A stretch of DNA of 6,759 nucleotides, taken from the NCBI GenBank assembly GCA_030727085.1, contig JANRCF010000012.1:1-6759 (forward strand), in the 5' to 3' direction. The translations under genes and the position numbers were made by a program. The stretch is from Alphaproteobacteria bacterium. GTDB taxonomy: Bacteria; Pseudomonadota; Alphaproteobacteria; Paracaedibacterales; CAIOTO01. Shown here in pieces: positions 4,314 to 6,759 of the stretch. Under the pieces are notes generated by a model. It worked only from the letters and a program-made list of their open reading frames with translations, was not told where the DNA came from and did no database searches. Each line of letters begins with the position of its first letter. Within the stretch, counting starts at the first letter, position 1.

Positions 4314-6759
4314 CTTTATGGATTTTTTTAGACAACTTCTTAACAGTATTCGTGTAAGCCTGCAATCTGTACCGATAACCTTGTGGTTGTTGTTTATCTG
4401 CATTCTGGTCATTGTGCTGATCCTGCTGTACATCGTGTACATTTCAAATGAAAAATCCGACGTTAATCGCCAGAATGAACCAAAGCTTAACAATGATCCT
4501 AATGCACTGCAGAACGAAACAGAGCGCATGCCATTTCATGGGGGGTGGCTGAGCGAGTTTTTGTCGCGCAAAGGGTACTTTCGTGTTGGTGATTTAAGCT
4601 TATCGTTTCTAAGGGCATTGTCGTTCTTAAAAGAAACAGTCCGCACGTATAATTATAAATATCAATTGCCTTGGTTCCTTGTGTTGGGTACGGAAGGGTC
4701 AGGGAAATCAAGCTTATTTGAAAATGCTGGATTGCATTTACCGTTGGGGAAACCTGATTTTTCAAAAGGAAAAGCGAATCCTGATTGTAAGTGGTGGTTT
4801 CTATCGAATGGTGTTTTTATTGAGCCGCGCGGTGATTTGTTTATTCAAAAGCACGCACTTAAATCAAAAGAAAAGCTATGGCGATCATTGATTCTGTTGC
4901 TGACGCGGTATAGGTCAGCGCGCCCTATTAATGGGATTATTTTAACGATTCCCGCGACTGAATTGTATGGCCGCAATAAAGAATCACTAGATCTGATTCA
5001 TCAACGGGCAGAGCTTATTTCAGCTAAATTAACGGCGGCGCAAATATCGATTGGTCTTCGTATTCCGGTTTATGTGGTTGTGACAAAAACAGATCGCGTG
5101 CCTGGTTTTCAAAGTTTTGCGCGTCATATTCCACTTAAAAACAGACAGGATATGTTCGGTTGGTCGAACCCTTATAGTTTGTCTTCAGCATTTTCAAGTG
5201 TCTGGATTAATGAAGCATTTGAAGCCATTTCAAATAAATTACATCAACATCGTCTGGATATTTTTGCCCATTCAGGCGCGCTGCTTAATGCCCATCTTGA
5301 AATCAATGATGGTGTATTTGTATTTCCAAGTGAGATTACAAAGCTTAAAGAATCACTATCGCTTTATGTGAATTCATTATTTAAGCCGTCATCGTATCAA
5401 GATGGTTTTGTGTTTCGGGGTCTTTATTTCACGGGGGATGCTGGGGCGGATGCGCTGTCGGCCATTCCACTTAAGGCAGATGCTTTTGATTATGGATATG
5501 GTGATGGGGGTGATCCGTACGATATCACTGTTATTCCTTTGCCATTTGACCCAGAAACGATTCGTTTAGAATCAACAAAGGAGACTGTTGAGGAAGCTGC
5601 GCCTGTCACTGAGGACACTTATGCGCCGCCGCTGATGGATGAAAAGCGTGAGCTTAAGCTGATTTATGTGAACGACTTGTTTACAAAGAAAATCGCATAC
5701 GAGGCGGGTTTGGCAAAACCACTGCGCCAACGTTTGATGTCGCTGAATCGCAATATACTGGCGGCGAAAATTATTACCGGATTGTTTGTTGTCATAGGAA
5801 GCTACGGACTTTTTAATGCCTATGACACCTTTGCTAAAAGTCGCAATAACATAACGCCAGTGCTGGCTAATATGAATCTTGTGTTGCATGAAATTAAGAT
5901 TGAGAAAAAGAAATCTCAATATCTGACGTATCGATCGGCGGATCAGTTTAATTTGTACACACATCAGATTGTTGACATGATGATGCAGCTGCAAAAGACA
6001 GATTTATTTTCTATTTTTGTGCCAGCGTCGTGGTTTAGTCATTTGAATCACGATTTACATAAGTCACTTAAGATCGCCTTTCAAGAAATTATCATACGGT
6101 CGGTTGCGAATGGTCTTGCTGTGCGTGCGCAAGAATTGCTTTATTTGCGGCCAACACCTGATGATTTCTCACGAAATATCACAGATGTCTTGTTGCCCCT
6201 TAGGAGCCCTGAGTTTTTGATTTTGCAACGGTATGTGAATGGTCTTTCTGATCTTTCTAATCATGTTGCGATGTTTAATTCGCTAAGGATTACAGGGGAT
6301 CCAGAACACCTAAAGGCGTTGATTGCGTATACATTTAAATGTGAATTACCTGATGATTTTTGGAATCAATATAAAGTATTTAGAAATGTGTTGCGCGAGA
6401 CAAAACTGAATCCGCTGCACCTTGAAACGTTCCAGCAAGTTGCCCGTGAAACGCTGGATATCTTGTATAAGAACTTTACAAATGCTGTTTTTTCGAATCA
6501 GATACCAAACAGTTTGCCGTCACGTTTAAAGGAATTTCTGGCGAGCCTTAGCCAGCAGACGACGCATCGTTTGCCTGATCTTAAGTATTTGCGTGAGATT
6601 AGTTTAGAGCTAGCAAGAACGCGACCCCTTATTGGTGAAGCAGGTAAATCATGGCTCGATCAGCAATACTTCAGACCCGGGAAGGAACTTGAAATTCTTT
6701 TTGACCAGATTGATGCGTCGCGTTTGTTTGGTAAGGAAGTCACGCAGTATTTGGTCGAT
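4303..6759 (+). CDS. tssM: Type VI secretion system membrane protein TssM (IcmF family), 3' end beyond window
   Basis: The frame is open from ATG 4303 to the window edge: 819 codons of a protein family usually about 1100-1200 long. TssM spans the inner membrane, binds TssL, and reaches the outer-membrane lipoprotein TssJ through its periplasmic part. Visible in order: one hydrophobic segment at 24-47; a cytoplasmic NTPase-like domain with Walker A GTEGSGKS (129-136), EPRG (174-177) where many relatives have a DTAG-type motif, and TKTD (261-264); the conserved FRGLYFTGD (371-379); NDLFTKKIAYEAGLA (457-471); a second membrane segment at about 485-504; then the start of the periplasmic domain, including SIFVPASWFS. 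The start at 4303 overlaps tssL by 11 bp and has GAGGGG (4287-4292) 10 nt upstream. An alternative in-frame ATG lies at 4318. The missing part would contain the TssJ-binding C-terminal domain. Confidence 0.95.
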   Translation, partial: MAGSFMDFFRQLLNSIRVSLQSVPITLWLLFICILVIVLILLYIVYISNEKSDVNRQNEPKLNNDPNALQNETERMPFHGGWLSEFLSRKGYFRVGDLSLSFLRALSFLKETVRTYNYKYQLPWFLVLGTEGSGKSSLFENAGLHLPLGKPDFSKGKANPDCKWWFLSNGVFIEPRGDLFIQKHALKSKEKLWRSLILLLTRYRSARPINGIILTIPATELYGRNKESLDLIHQRAELISAKLTAAQISIGLRIPVYVVVTKTDRVPGFQSFARHIPLKNRQDMFGWSNPYSLSSAFSSVWINEAFEAISNKLHQHRLDIFAHSGALLNAHLEINDGVFVFPSEITKLKESLSLYVNSLFKPSSYQDGFVFRGLYFTGDAGADALSAIPLKADAFDYGYGDGGDPYDITVIPLPFDPETIRLESTKETVEEAAPVTEDTYAPPLMDEKRELKLIYVNDLFTKKIAYEAGLAKPLRQRLMSLNRNILAAKIITGLFVVIGSYGLFNAYDTFAKSRNNITPVLANMNLVLHEIKIEKKKSQYLTYRSADQFNLYTHQIVDMMMQLQKTDLFSIFVPASWFSHLNHDLHKSLKIAFQEIIIRSVANGLAVRAQELLYLRPTPDDFSRNITDVLLPLRSPEFLILQRYVNGLSDLSNHVAMFNSLRITGDPEHLKALIAYTFKCELPDDFWNQYKVFRNVLRETKLNPLHLETFQQVARETLDILYKNFTNAVFSNQIPNSLPSRLKEFLASLSQQTTHRLPDLKYLREISLELARTRPLIGEAGKSWLDQQYFRPGKELEILFDQIDASRLFGKEVTQYLVD

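Noticed and set aside
4182..4765. Overlapping minus-strand frames across the tssL-tssM junction, and the short plus frames at 4679 and 5117
   Set aside because: All are out of frame with TssL and TssM, whose family motifs run through the same DNA. They are coding shadows.
5572..5994. 140-codon minus-strand frame opposite tssM
   Set aside because: It falls entirely inside a well-supported tssM coding region, has no motif and no evident ribosome binding site.

Overview
The window holds one end of a type VI secretion system (T6SS) locus with an unrelated gene upstream, all on the + strand. It is moderately AT-rich. The tss genes (TssK, TssL/DotU, TssM/IcmF) point to a Gram-negative, probably proteobacterial, genome. 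The weak resemblance of the first gene to FAD oxidoreductases and the IcmF-like character of TssM would fit a gammaproteobacterium, but I cannot name a genus from sequence alone.

Layout. (1) 1-1551: 3' part of a gene for a probable FAD-dependent oxidoreductase, cut by the left window edge just inside its Rossmann nucleotide-binding motif. It ends in a small hairpin plus T6 that looks like an intrinsic terminator. (2) 1552-1705: intergenic region with a good sigma70-type promoter and a G-rich ribosome binding site. (3) 1706-3043: complete tssK, the baseplate-to-membrane adaptor. (4) 3044-3485: a 442-bp gap without a recognisable protein gene. It carries a cluster of mutually complementary CTCG/CGAG segments, a perfect 17-nt palindrome, a second diverged copy of the tssK promoter region, and a 22-codon ORF that runs into tssL. 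(5) 3486-4313: complete tssL, a C-tail-anchored inner-membrane protein. (6) 4303-6759: tssM, open at the right edge, with 819 codons visible. It overlaps tssL by 11 bp, so tssL and tssM should be translated from one message.

How they work together. TssL and TssM form the inner-membrane part of the T6SS trans-envelope complex. TssK docks the phage-like baseplate onto their cytoplasmic domains. The gene order K-L-M is common, but here tssK and tssLM appear to be separate transcription units driven by two copies of one promoter module. That module, about 71 bp at 58/71 identity with two invariant 20-nt blocks, is the most notable feature of the window. No tssJ (outer-membrane lipoprotein) is seen between or beside these genes. 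I see no tRNA, rRNA, CRISPR array or insertion sequence.
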